A stretch of 5,542 nucleotides of DNA from SG8-30 sp964406445 (lineage in GTDB: Bacteria > Pseudomonadota > Gammaproteobacteria > Steroidobacterales > Steroidobacteraceae): positions 1 through 5,542 of the forward strand of contig CAYORU010000068.1 of assembly GCA_964406445.1 (NCBI GenBank), written 5' to 3'. Position 1 is the stretch's first letter. The number at the start of each line of letters is the position of its first letter. Below, piece by piece: positions 1 through 4,666 of this stretch. The notes below the pieces were generated by a model. It was given only the letters and a program-made list of their open reading frames with translations, made no database searches and was not told the origin of the DNA. Position numbers and translations under genes: made by a program.

Positions 1-233
1 GAGAGGCGCGACAGCGCGCCGCCCGAGAACATGTTGAACAGCCCCAGGATCGTGCCTTCCTGGGTGTCGAACAGGCGCGCCATCGCCGCCATGTCGATGC
101 CGGGCACGGGCACGAAGGTGCCGATCCGGTAGACGATCAGCGCCCCCAGCAGGAAGAACAGGCGCTGGCGGATCTCGGTGAAGCGCGTGACGTCACCGAG
201 AGCGAGCGCCGGATTCGCGGGGGAAGTCGCCAA
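1..233 (-). CDS. secY: SecY, protein translocase core subunit (N-terminal part, runs off the window)
   Basis: SecY is the central channel of the SecYEG translocon in the inner membrane, through which unfolded proteins cross or enter the bilayer. Only the first 77 residues are present. An N-terminal cytoplasmic stretch contains FTEIRQRL (residues 18-25). The first transmembrane segment lies at about residues 25-42 and ends in the family motif VPVPGID (41-47). The plug region FNMFSGGALSRL (66-77) closes the fragment. The start chosen is TTG at 233, because no in-frame ATG or GTG is found between the rplO stop and the transmembrane segment, and a CAGGAG motif lies 9 nt upstream. Every other gene with a visible start here uses ATG, so the TTG is unusual and suggests weaker initiation. 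secY is the usual end-of-spc gene. Identity is secure; the exact start is probable. Confidence 0.93.
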   Translation of the reverse strand, partial: MATSPANPALALGDVTRFTEIRQRLFFLLGALIVYRIGTFVPVPGIDMAAMARLFDTQEGTILGLFNMFSGGALSRL

Positions 234-242
234 GTCCCTGTG

Positions 243-248
243 CTCCTG
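243..248 (-). promoter_or_regulatory. Ribosome-binding site of secY
   Basis: CAGGAG on the minus strand lies 9 nt before the TTG codon at 233. It supports TTG as the start, since no ATG follows it at a usable distance. It sits 6 nt downstream of the hairpin around the rplO stop codon. Confidence 0.65.
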
Positions 249-254
249 CGGGCG

Positions 255-271
255 GGCGGCCTCAGGCCGCC
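255..271 (-). promoter_or_regulatory. GC-only hairpin with the rplO stop codon as its loop
   Basis: On the minus strand GGCGGCC, TGA, GGCCGCC form a perfect 7-bp stem of G-C pairs only. Its three-base loop is exactly the rplO stop codon. No run of T follows, so it is not a standard intrinsic terminator. It lies just ahead of the secY ribosome-binding site and could affect rplO termination, secY initiation or RNA stability. The structure is plain in the sequence; any function is inferred. Confidence 0.5.
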
Positions 272-714
272 GCGCCCTCCTCGATGCGGCCGCCAGCCTG
301 CTCGATGGCCGCGCGGGCGCCCTTGGTGGCGACCACCGCCGGGCCCTTCACCGTCACCGCGCGCTCGATCTTCCCGGACAGGATGATCCGCGCCTTCTCG
401 GTGCCGGCCGGGACCACGCTGGCCGCCAGCAGCGCCTCGAGGGTGATTTCCTCGCCCTTGATCTTGCGCAGGTCGGTCAGCGTCACCTCGGAGCGCGTGC
501 GCTTGATGGCCGAGCGGAACCCGACCTTCGGCAGGCGGCGCTGCAGCGGCATCTGGCCGCCTTCGAAGCCGACCTTGTGGTATCCGCCCTTGCGCGCCTT
601 CTGGCCCTTGCCGCCGCGGCCGCAGGTCTTGCCCTGGCCGGCGGAGGCGCCGCGGCCGACGCGCAGGCGGGGCTTCTTGCTGCCCGCGCCGGGCTTCAGG
701 TTGTTCAGTCGCAT
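262..714 (-). CDS. rplO: 50S ribosomal protein L15
   Basis: L15 is a large-subunit protein that binds 23S rRNA and assembles fairly late. The 150-residue product is close to the usual 144-150. It starts MRLNNLKPGAGSKK and has the long basic, glycine-rich N-terminal extension (about residues 9-66) that threads into rRNA, including EGGQMPLQRRLPKVGF (51-66). The compact C-terminal domain carries the family signature around residues 108-142, ending KGARAAIEQAGG. The motif usually read as GRGHKGQ is GRGGKGQ here (32-38), with glycine replacing the common histidine. The ATG at 714 follows a TGAGG sequence that overlaps the rpmD stop. secY begins 28 nt downstream. Identity is certain. Confidence 0.98.
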   Translation of the reverse strand: MRLNNLKPGAGSKKPRLRVGRGASAGQGKTCGRGGKGQKARKGGYHKVGFEGGQMPLQRRLPKVGFRSAIKRTRSEVTLTDLRKIKGEEITLEALLAASVVPAGTEKARIILSGKIERAVTVKGPAVVATKGARAAIEQAGGRIEEGAAA

Positions 715-721
715 GTCCCTT

Positions 722-726
722 ACCTC
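722..726 (-). promoter_or_regulatory. Ribosome-binding site of rplO, overlapping the rpmD stop codon
   Basis: GAGGT on the minus strand lies 7 nt before the rplO ATG and shares its first two bases with the rpmD TGA. A second purine run, AAGGGA, is closer to the start. A ribosome finishing rpmD would stop on this site, which favours coupled translation. Confidence 0.6.
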
Positions 727-916
727 AATCCTGCTCGACCGCCAGCAGGTGCCGGGCCGTGCGGATCATGCCCCGGTTCTGCGGCGTGTCCTCGACGACC
801 CGCGAATCGCGGATCCGGCGCAGCCCCAGGCCGCGCACCGAGGCGCGGATGTTGGCGAGCTGCCCGTTCACGCTGCCGGTCAGCGTGACCCTGATCTGCG
901 GCTTGCTGCTGCCCAT
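725..916 (-). CDS. rpmD: 50S ribosomal protein L30
   Basis: L30 is a small large-subunit protein on the 23S rRNA. The product has 63 residues, against about 60 in the family. It shows the typical layout: a first strand, IRVTLTGSVNGQ (8-19); then the helix and conserved turn, RASVRGLGLRRIRDSRVVEDTPQNRGMI (24-51); and a last strand, HLLAVEQ. The start is the ATG at 916, which gives the family length. The reading frame stays open upstream into rpsE, but a longer start would overlap rpsE by about 150 nt and add residues unlike L30. The ATG lies 5 nt after the rpsE stop, so translation is probably coupled. L30 is absent from some bacterial groups, so its presence helps slightly with placement. Confidence 0.96.
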   Translation of the reverse strand: MGSSKPQIRVTLTGSVNGQLANIRASVRGLGLRRIRDSRVVEDTPQNRGMIRTARHLLAVEQD

Positions 917-921
917 GGCGC

Positions 922-1428
922 TCACCCGATGATCTCTTCGACGGTCTTGCCGCGCTTGGCCGCGATGTCGGCCGGCGAGTTGATGCGGCGGAAGGCGTCG
1001 AAGGTGGCGCGCACCACGTTGATAGGGTTGCGCGAGCCGTAGCTCTTGGCGAGCACGTTGCGAACGCCCGCGCACTCGAACACGGCGCGCATGCCGCCGC
1101 CCGCGATCACGCCGGTGCCGTCCGAGGCCGGCTGCATGTAGACGCGGGTGGTGCCGTGGCGACCCTGAACCGCGTAGTGCAGCGTGTCGTTGCGCAGCGC
1201 GACGTTCGTCATGTTGCGGCGCGCCTGCTGCATCGCCTTGGCGATCGCGGTCGGCACCTCGCGGGCCTTGCCGTAGCCGAAGCCGACCCGGCCGGCGCCG
1301 TCGCCCACCACCGTGAGCGCGGTGAAGCCGAACTGGCGGCCACCCTTGACGACCTTCGCGGTGCGGTTGACGGCGACAAGCTTCTCCAGCATGTCGTCGG
1401 TCGCGGGGCCCCTCTCAACTCGTGCCAT
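922..1428 (-). CDS. rpsE: 30S ribosomal protein S5
   Basis: S5 binds 16S rRNA near the decoding region and affects translational accuracy and mRNA unwinding at the entry channel. The product has 168 residues; E. coli S5 has 167. The N-terminal double-stranded-RNA-binding-like domain covers about residues 11-75 and includes VKGGRQFGFTALTVVGDG (27-44) and GRVGFGYGKAREVP (46-59). The C-terminal domain follows, with GTGVIAGGGMRAVFE (104-118) and NVVRATFDAF (137-146). The VKGGR loop, where spectinomycin-resistance changes are known in E. coli, looks like the sensitive form. The ATG at 1428 has GGGGA 6 nt upstream. The gene lies 15 nt after rplR and 5 nt before rpmD. Identity is certain. Confidence 0.98.
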   Translation of the reverse strand: MARVERGPATDDMLEKLVAVNRTAKVVKGGRQFGFTALTVVGDGAGRVGFGYGKAREVPTAIAKAMQQARRNMTNVALRNDTLHYAVQGRHGTTRVYMQPASDGTGVIAGGGMRAVFECAGVRNVLAKSYGSRNPINVVRATFDAFRRINSPADIAAKRGKTVEEIIG

Positions 1429-1443
1429 GCTCGTTCCCCTGCG

Positions 1444-1806
1444 TCAGAACTGCAGGCCGCCCTCGCGGGCGGCCTCGGCCAGCGCCTTGACGCGGCCGTG
1501 GTAGATGAATCCGGAGCGGTCGAAGGCGACGCGGCTGATGCCCGCGGCCTTGGCGCGCTCGGCGATCGCGCGGCCCACCGCCGCGGCCGCCGCGACGTTG
1601 CCCGTGCCCTCGAGGCCCTGCGCGACGTCCTTCTGGACGGTCGAGGCCGAGGCCAGGACCCGCGCCCCGTCGGGCGTGGTGATCTGGGCGTAGATGTGCC
1701 GCGGCGTGCGGTGCACGGTCAGGCGCACCGCCTCGAGCTCGCGGATCTTGGCCCGCGCCCGCGTGGAGCGGCGCTGCCGCTTGTCCTTCTTGCTGAGCTG
1801 TGCCAT
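1444..1806 (-). CDS. rplR: 50S ribosomal protein L18
   Basis: L18 binds 5S rRNA and, with L5, helps place it in the central protuberance of the 50S subunit. The product has 120 residues, against 117 in E. coli. It has a basic N-terminus (KKDKRQRRSTRARAKIRE, 6-23), then strands with HRTPRHIYAQI (32-42), a helical core with GNVAAAAAVGRAIAERAKAAG (69-89), and the conserved ending FDRSGFIYHGRVKALAEAAREGGLQF (95-120). The ATG at 1806 lies 5 nt after the rplF stop. The spacer CCGCC holds no Shine-Dalgarno sequence; the nearest purine run is the lysine codons that end rplF, so initiation may depend on ribosomes arriving from rplF. The run of five alanines is unremarkable in GC-rich DNA. Confidence 0.98.
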   Translation of the reverse strand: MAQLSKKDKRQRRSTRARAKIRELEAVRLTVHRTPRHIYAQITTPDGARVLASASTVQKDVAQGLEGTGNVAAAAAVGRAIAERAKAAGISRVAFDRSGFIYHGRVKALAEAAREGGLQF

Positions 1807-1811
1807 GGCGG

Positions 1812-2351
1812 TTACTTCTTCTTGCCTTCCTTCAACGCGATCTTCTCGCCGGTGAAGCGCACGCCCTTGCCCTTGTAGGGCTCGGGCGGGCGGAACCCGC
1901 GGATCTCGGCGGCGACCTGGCCCACCCGCTGGCGGTCGATGCCCTTAATCACGATCTCGGTCTGGCTCGGCGTCTCGATGGTGATGCCCTCCGGGACCGG
2001 GTAGGCCACCGGGTGCGAGAAGCCGAGGGTGAGGTTCAGGGTCTTGCCCTGCACGGCGGCGCGGTAGCCGACGCCGACGAGCTCGAGCTTGCGCTCGAAG
2101 CCCTTGGTGACGCCGGCCACCATGTTGGCGAGGTGCGCGCGGGTCGCGCCCGCGACCGGCACCAGCGGCTTGCCGGCGGCGCCCGCGGGGTAGCGGACGA
2201 CCACGCGCTTCTCCTCCTGGGCCACGGCCAGGCCGCGCGAGATCGGCAGGGTCAGGGAGCCCTTCGCTCCCTTCACCGTGACCGACCCGTCCGACACGGC
2301 GACGGTGACGCCGGTGGGCAGGTCGACGGGCTTCTTGGCTACTCGAGACAT
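1812..2351 (-). CDS. rplF: 50S ribosomal protein L6
   Basis: L6 sits near the base of the L7/L12 stalk and the sarcin-ricin region, close to the elongation-factor site. The 179-residue product (E. coli 177) is the usual duplicated fold. Repeat one covers about residues 1-82, beginning MSRVAKKPVDLPTGVTV. Repeat two covers about 83-175, with the link KGFERKLELVGVGYRA (83-98). The L6 signature PEPYKGKG is at 156-163, followed by a basic tail ending KEGKKK. The ATG at 2351 follows AGGGG (11 nt upstream) and GAGG (only 3 nt upstream), so which element serves is unclear. It is preceded by the widest spacer in the cluster, 37 nt. It is the only gene here ending in TAA. Identity is certain. Confidence 0.98.
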   Translation of the reverse strand: MSRVAKKPVDLPTGVTVAVSDGSVTVKGAKGSLTLPISRGLAVAQEEKRVVVRYPAGAAGKPLVPVAGATRAHLANMVAGVTKGFERKLELVGVGYRAAVQGKTLNLTLGFSHPVAYPVPEGITIETPSQTEIVIKGIDRQRVGQVAAEIRGFRPPEPYKGKGVRFTGEKIALKEGKKK

Positions 2352-2384
2352 GATCCTCAGGACCCCTGTTGGTCGGTCGACGGC

Positions 2385-2395
2385 GGCCTCAGGCC
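2385..2395 (-). repeat. Short palindrome GGCC-TGA-GGCC around the rpsH stop codon
   Basis: On the minus strand the rpsH stop codon TGA is flanked by GGCC on both sides, giving a 4-bp stem with the stop as loop. The surrounding 14-mer GGCCTGAGGCCGCC (2382-2395) is identical to the sequence at the rplO stop, where the stem is 7 bp. It may be chance in GC-rich DNA. Confidence 0.35.
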
Positions 2396-2784
2396 ACCAC
2401 GCACAGGACCTCGCCGCCGTGGCCGCTGCTGCGCGCCTCGCGGTCGGTCATGACCCCCTTCGGGGTCGAAACGATGGCGATGCCGAGGCCACCCAGCACG
2501 CGCGGCAGCGCGCCCTTGCCGCGGTACTGCCGCAGGCCCGGGCGCGACACGCGCTCGAGGCGCTCGATGACCGGGCGCCCGTGGTGATACTTCAGCGTCA
2601 CCACCAGCGTGGCCTTGGCGCCGTCGCGCTGCACGGCGTAGTCGGCGACGTAGCCCTCGTCCTTCAGCACGCGGGCGATGGCCTCCTTGACGCGCGACGA
2701 GCCGCAGGCCACCTCGGCCTTGCCGGCCGCCTGGCCGTTGCGGATGCGGGTGAGGAAATCGGCGATCGGGTCAGTCATGCTCAT
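2389..2784 (-). CDS. rpsH: 30S ribosomal protein S8
   Basis: S8 is a primary 16S rRNA-binding protein needed for assembly of the 30S central domain. In E. coli it also represses spc-operon translation by binding the mRNA near the start of rplE. The product has 131 residues; E. coli has 130. The N-terminal domain opens MSMTDPIADFLTRIRNGQ and the C-terminal domain carries RVSRPGLRQY (78-87) and the signature IVSTPKGVMTDREAR (104-118), the rRNA-contacting part. Two ATGs lie close together (2784 and 2778). I chose the first because GAGG is 7 nt ahead of it and E. coli S8 also begins Met-Ser-Met. The stretch ACGSSRV (26-32) differs from the E. coli MPSSKL. Identity is certain. Confidence 0.98.
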   Translation of the reverse strand: MSMTDPIADFLTRIRNGQAAGKAEVACGSSRVKEAIARVLKDEGYVADYAVQRDGAKATLVVTLKYHHGRPVIERLERVSRPGLRQYRGKGALPRVLGGLGIAIVSTPKGVMTDREARSSGHGGEVLCVVA

Positions 2785-2791
2785 GTCGCGT

Positions 2792-2795
2792 CCTC
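2792..2795 (-). promoter_or_regulatory. Ribosome-binding site of rpsH, overlapping the rpsN stop codon
   Basis: GAGG on the minus strand shares its first two bases with the rpsN stop TGA and lies 7 nt before the ATG at 2784. The ATG at 2778 would be 13 nt away, so the spacing decides for the upstream start. Confidence 0.6.
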
Positions 2796-3099
2796 ACCAG
2801 CTCGCCTTGCCGAGCCCGGGAATGTCGCCGCGCATGGCGGCCTCGCGCAGCTTGTTGCGCCCGAGGCCGAAGCGACGGTAGGTGCCACGCGGCCGGCCGG
2901 TGATGGCGCAGCGCTCGCGCAGGCGGACCGGGCTCGCGTCGCGCGGCAGCTTCTGCAGCGCCTCGCTGGCGGCGAGCCGATCCTCGGGAGAGGCCTTCGA
3001 GTCGCTCTGCTGCTGCTTGAGCTTCGCGCGCCTCGCGGCGTACTTCTTGACAATCTTGGCGCGCTTCTTGTCGCGCTCGATCATGCTGGTCTTTGCCAT
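2794..3099 (-). CDS. rpsN: 30S ribosomal protein S14, zinc-independent type
   Basis: S14 is a late-assembling protein of the 30S head, near the A and P sites. The 101-residue product is the long form lacking zinc-binding cysteines. It has only one cysteine (64), in RERCAITGRPRG, where the short zinc-ribbon type has two CxxC pairs. The N-terminal half is basic and helical (KKRAKIVKKYAARRAKLK, 11-28), with the insert typical of the long form at about 30-55. The C-terminal end reads REAAMRGDIPGLGKASW, nearly as in E. coli. The ATG at 3099 is 3 nt after the rplE stop, and AGGA inside the last rplE codons is 8 nt upstream. No second S14 paralogue is visible in the window. Confidence 0.98.
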   Translation of the reverse strand: MAKTSMIERDKKRAKIVKKYAARRAKLKQQQSDSKASPEDRLAASEALQKLPRDASPVRLRERCAITGRPRGTYRRFGLGRNKLREAAMRGDIPGLGKASW

Positions 3100-3102
3100 C
3101 GG

Positions 3103-3651
3103 TCACTTCCTGAACGGAAAGTTGAACGCCTCGAGCAGCGCGCGGCCGGCCGCGTCGCTGCCGGCGGTCGTCGAGATGGTGATGTCCATCCCGCGCAGCT
3201 GGTCGATCTGGTCGTAGGCGATCTCGGGGAAGATGATCTGTTCCTTGACCCCGAAGCTGTAGTTGCCGCGGCCGTCGAAGGAGCGGGGATTCACGCCGCG
3301 GAAGTCGCGGATGCGCGGCATCGCGATGTTGATCAGGCGGTCGAGGAAGTCGTACATGCGCGCGCCGCGCAGGGTGACCTTGCAGCCGACCGGCAGGCCC
3401 TCGCGCAGCTTGAACGAGGCGATCGACTTGCGGGAGGCGCGCACCGACGGCTTCTGGCCGGTGATCTTCGACAGGTCGGCCACCGCCGCATCCATGACCT
3501 TCTTGTCGGCCACGGCCTCGCCCACGCCCATGTTGACCGTGATCTTGGTGATGCGCGGCACCTGCATCGGGTTCTCGAGGCCCAGCTCCTGGGCGAGCTT
3601 CGGAACCACGGTGTCGCGGTACAGCTTGTGCAACCTGGCTTCGTAAGCCAT
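3103..3651 (-). CDS. rplE: 50S ribosomal protein L5
   Basis: L5 binds 5S rRNA with L18 and contacts P-site tRNA from the central protuberance. The product has 182 residues; E. coli has 179. Motifs in order are MQVPRITKITVNMGVGEA (29-46), the L5 signature LSKITGQKPSVRASRKS (60-76), GCKVTLRG (89-96), IRDFRGV (114-120), FDGRGNYSFGVKEQIIFPEI (125-144) and the ending FNFPFRK. The frame is open upstream into rplX, but the ATG at 3651 gives the family N-terminus, with GGAG 9 nt before it. An in-frame GTG at 3666 would use up that GGAG, so it is less likely. In E. coli this gene's start region is where S8 binds to repress the operon. Confidence 0.98.
   Translation of the reverse strand: MAYEARLHKLYRDTVVPKLAQELGLENPMQVPRITKITVNMGVGEAVADKKVMDAAVADLSKITGQKPSVRASRKSIASFKLREGLPVGCKVTLRGARMYDFLDRLINIAMPRIRDFRGVNPRSFDGRGNYSFGVKEQIIFPEIAYDQIDQLRGMDITISTTAGSDAAGRALLEAFNFPFRK
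3605..3620 (-). promoter_or_regulatory. Candidate S8-operator-like hairpin in early rplE
   Basis: Within codons 11-16 of rplE, ACCGCG and CGTGGT pair over 6 bp (one G-U pair) around the loop ACAC. In E. coli S8 represses spc mRNA at the rplX-rplE junction and the start of rplE. As I recall, the Tyr-to-Val-Val codons there can also pair, at a matching position. The pairing is visible; S8 binding is inferred, and the bulged core that S8 recognises was not demonstrated. Confidence 0.3.
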
Positions 3652-3660
3652 CTCTCGGGT

Positions 3661-3664
3661 CTCC
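3661..3664 (-). promoter_or_regulatory. Ribosome-binding site deciding the rplE start
   Basis: GGAG on the minus strand lies 9 nt before the ATG at 3651, in the 17-nt spacer after rplX. The in-frame GTG at 3666 overlaps this element, so it cannot use it, which supports the ATG. Confidence 0.55.
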
Positions 3665-3668
3665 ACGG

Positions 3669-3986
3669 TCAGACGTCCACCACTTCGCCGCTCGTCTTGA
3701 AGTAACGGACCTTGCGGCCGTCCTCCAGCGTGCGGATGCCGACGCGGCTCGCCTTCTTGCCCGCCGGGTCCCACAGCGCGACGTTCGACACGTGCAGCGG
3801 CGCCTCGCGCTGCACGATCGCGCCGGTCACCCCCTTCGCGGGGTTCGGGCGCTGGTGCTTCTTCACCATGTTCACGTTCTCGACGACCAGGCGGTCGTTC
3901 TCGAGCACGCGGATCACGGTGCCCGTCCGGCCCTTGTCCCGGCCGGTGGTCACGACGACGGTGTCGCCCTTGCGGATCTTCTTCAT
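3669..3986 (-). CDS. rplX: 50S ribosomal protein L24
   Basis: L24 binds the 5' domain of 23S rRNA and is one of the first proteins to start 50S assembly; it sits near the exit of the peptide tunnel. The product has 105 residues; E. coli has 104. A KOW domain covers about residues 4-35, with GDTVVVTTGRDKGRTGTV (7-24). It is followed by NVNMVKKHQRP (38-48), VSNVAL (66-71) and a C-terminal RVGIRTLEDGRKVRYFKTSGE (81-101). The start MKKIRKGD lacks the extra alanine residues seen in E. coli. The ATG at 3986 has GGAG 6 nt upstream inside a 16-nt spacer after rplN. Identity is certain. Confidence 0.98.
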   Translation of the reverse strand: MKKIRKGDTVVVTTGRDKGRTGTVIRVLENDRLVVENVNMVKKHQRPNPAKGVTGAIVQREAPLHVSNVALWDPAGKKASRVGIRTLEDGRKVRYFKTSGEVVDV

Positions 3987-4002
3987 CGCCCTCTCCGCCC
4001 GC

Positions 4003-4371
4003 TCACAGCACTTCAGGCGCGAGCGAGATGATCTTCATGAACTGCGCGGTGCGCAGCTCGCGCGTCACGGGCCCGAAGATGCGGGTGCCGATCGGCTCGA
4101 GCTTGTTGGTCAGCAGCACGGCCGCGTTGCCGTCGAAGCGGATCAGCGAGCCGTCCGCGCGGCGCACGCCGCGGCGGGTGCGGACCACGACCGCGTCGTA
4201 GACCTCGCCCTTCTTGACCTTGCCGCGCGGGATCGCGTCCTTGACGCTGACCTTGATCACGTCGCCCACGCCGGCGTAGCGGCGCTTGGAGCCGCCGAGC
4301 ACCTTGATGCACATGAGCTCGCGGGCGCCCGAGTTGTCGGCGGCCTGGAGGCGGGTCTGCAGCTGGATCAT
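4003..4371 (-). CDS. rplN: 50S ribosomal protein L14
   Basis: L14 is a beta-barrel protein at the subunit interface; it forms an intersubunit bridge with 16S rRNA and is where the silencing factor RsfS binds in bacteria that have it. The product has 122 residues, against 123 in E. coli. Visible blocks are ADNSGARELMCIKVLGGSKRR (11-31), AGVGDVIKVSVKDAIPRGKVKKG (33-55), VVVRTRRGVRRADGS (61-75), IRFDGNAAVLL (77-87) and the ending IGTRIFGPVTREL, FMKIISLAPEVL. The ATG at 4371 has a strong GGAGG 8 nt upstream. rplN is normally the first gene of the spc operon, yet here it begins only 16 nt after rpsQ. Identity is certain. Confidence 0.98.
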   Translation of the reverse strand: MIQLQTRLQAADNSGARELMCIKVLGGSKRRYAGVGDVIKVSVKDAIPRGKVKKGEVYDAVVVRTRRGVRRADGSLIRFDGNAAVLLTNKLEPIGTRIFGPVTRELRTAQFMKIISLAPEVL

Positions 4372-4379
4372 GTTCTCGG

Positions 4380-4384
4380 CCTCC
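4380..4384 (-). promoter_or_regulatory. Strong ribosome-binding site of rplN
   Basis: GGAGG on the minus strand lies 8 nt before the rplN ATG. It is the best Shine-Dalgarno match in the window. This suits the first spc gene, which would need strong initiation of its own. No promoter-like sequence fits in the 16-nt spacer. Confidence 0.7.
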
Positions 4385-4387
4385 GGC

Positions 4388-4666
4388 TCAGGCGACGGGC
4401 GCGCGCTCGACCACGCGCACCAGCGTCCACGACTTGCGGCGCGACAGCGGGCGGCACTGGGCGATGTCGACGGTGTCGCCTTCCTGGCACTCGTTGTTCT
4501 CGTCGTGCGCGAGCAGCTTGGTGGTCCGGCGCACGTACTTGGCGTAGCTCGGGTGCTTCACCAGGCGCTCGACGGCGACCGTGATGGTCTTGTCCATCTT
4601 GTTGCTGACCACGCGACCGGTCAGGGTGCGGGCCGCCTTGGCGGCGTTCGTCTCGTTCTCGGACAT
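4388..4666 (-). CDS. rpsQ: 30S ribosomal protein S17
   Basis: S17 is a primary binder of the 16S rRNA 5' domain. The product is an OB-fold protein of 92 residues (E. coli 84), the extra length being a polar N-terminal extension, MSENETNAAKAAR. Conserved blocks are LTGRVVSNKMDKTITVAVER (15-34), VKHPSYAKYVRRTTKLLAHDE (36-56), NNECQEGDTVDI (57-68) and the S17 signature CRPLSRRKSWTLVRVVE (71-87). The start is ambiguous: ATG at 4666 shares one base with the rpmC stop (TGATG), while a GTG directly before it at 4669 would add one residue and overlap by 4 nt. GGGAG lies 6 nt before the GTG and 9 nt before the ATG. I prefer the ATG. Identity is certain. Confidence 0.97.
   Translation of the reverse strand: MSENETNAAKAARTLTGRVVSNKMDKTITVAVERLVKHPSYAKYVRRTTKLLAHDENNECQEGDTVDIAQCRPLSRRKSWTLVRVVERAPVA

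Noticed and set aside
189..198. Palindrome GTGACGTCAC in early secY as an operator
   Set aside because: It lies inside coding sequence (Gly-Asp-Val-Thr codons), is only 10 nt long and occurs once. Chance is enough to explain it.
255..271. The rplO-stop hairpin as an intrinsic terminator
   Set aside because: No T-tract follows, and secY, part of the same conserved operon, begins 22 nt later.
178..888. Plus-strand open frames opposite rplO and rpmD, and similar ones at 1800-2453, 3712-4584 and 4286-5071
   Set aside because: All are mirror frames of conserved genes, with low-complexity Arg/Ala/Pro-rich products and no family motif.
725..1075. A longer rpmD product starting inside rpsE
   Set aside because: The extra 53 residues overlap rpsE in another frame and are unlike L30. 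The ATG at 916 gives the family length.
2794..3099. S14 as a zinc-ribbon form
   Set aside because: It has only one cysteine and the long 101-residue architecture, so there is no CxxC pair to bind zinc.
2278..3705. A 475-codon plus-strand open frame antisense to rplF, rpsH, rpsN and rplE
   Set aside because: It lies opposite several certain ribosomal genes, and its composition (Ala, Arg, Leu, Asp, His rich) is what antisense frames of GC-rich genes give. No domain is recognisable.
3652..3774. A longer rplE product with up to 41 more residues, or a GTG start at 3666
   Set aside because: The added residues overlap rplX or use up the GGAG site, and the ATG at 3651 gives the usual L5 N-terminus.
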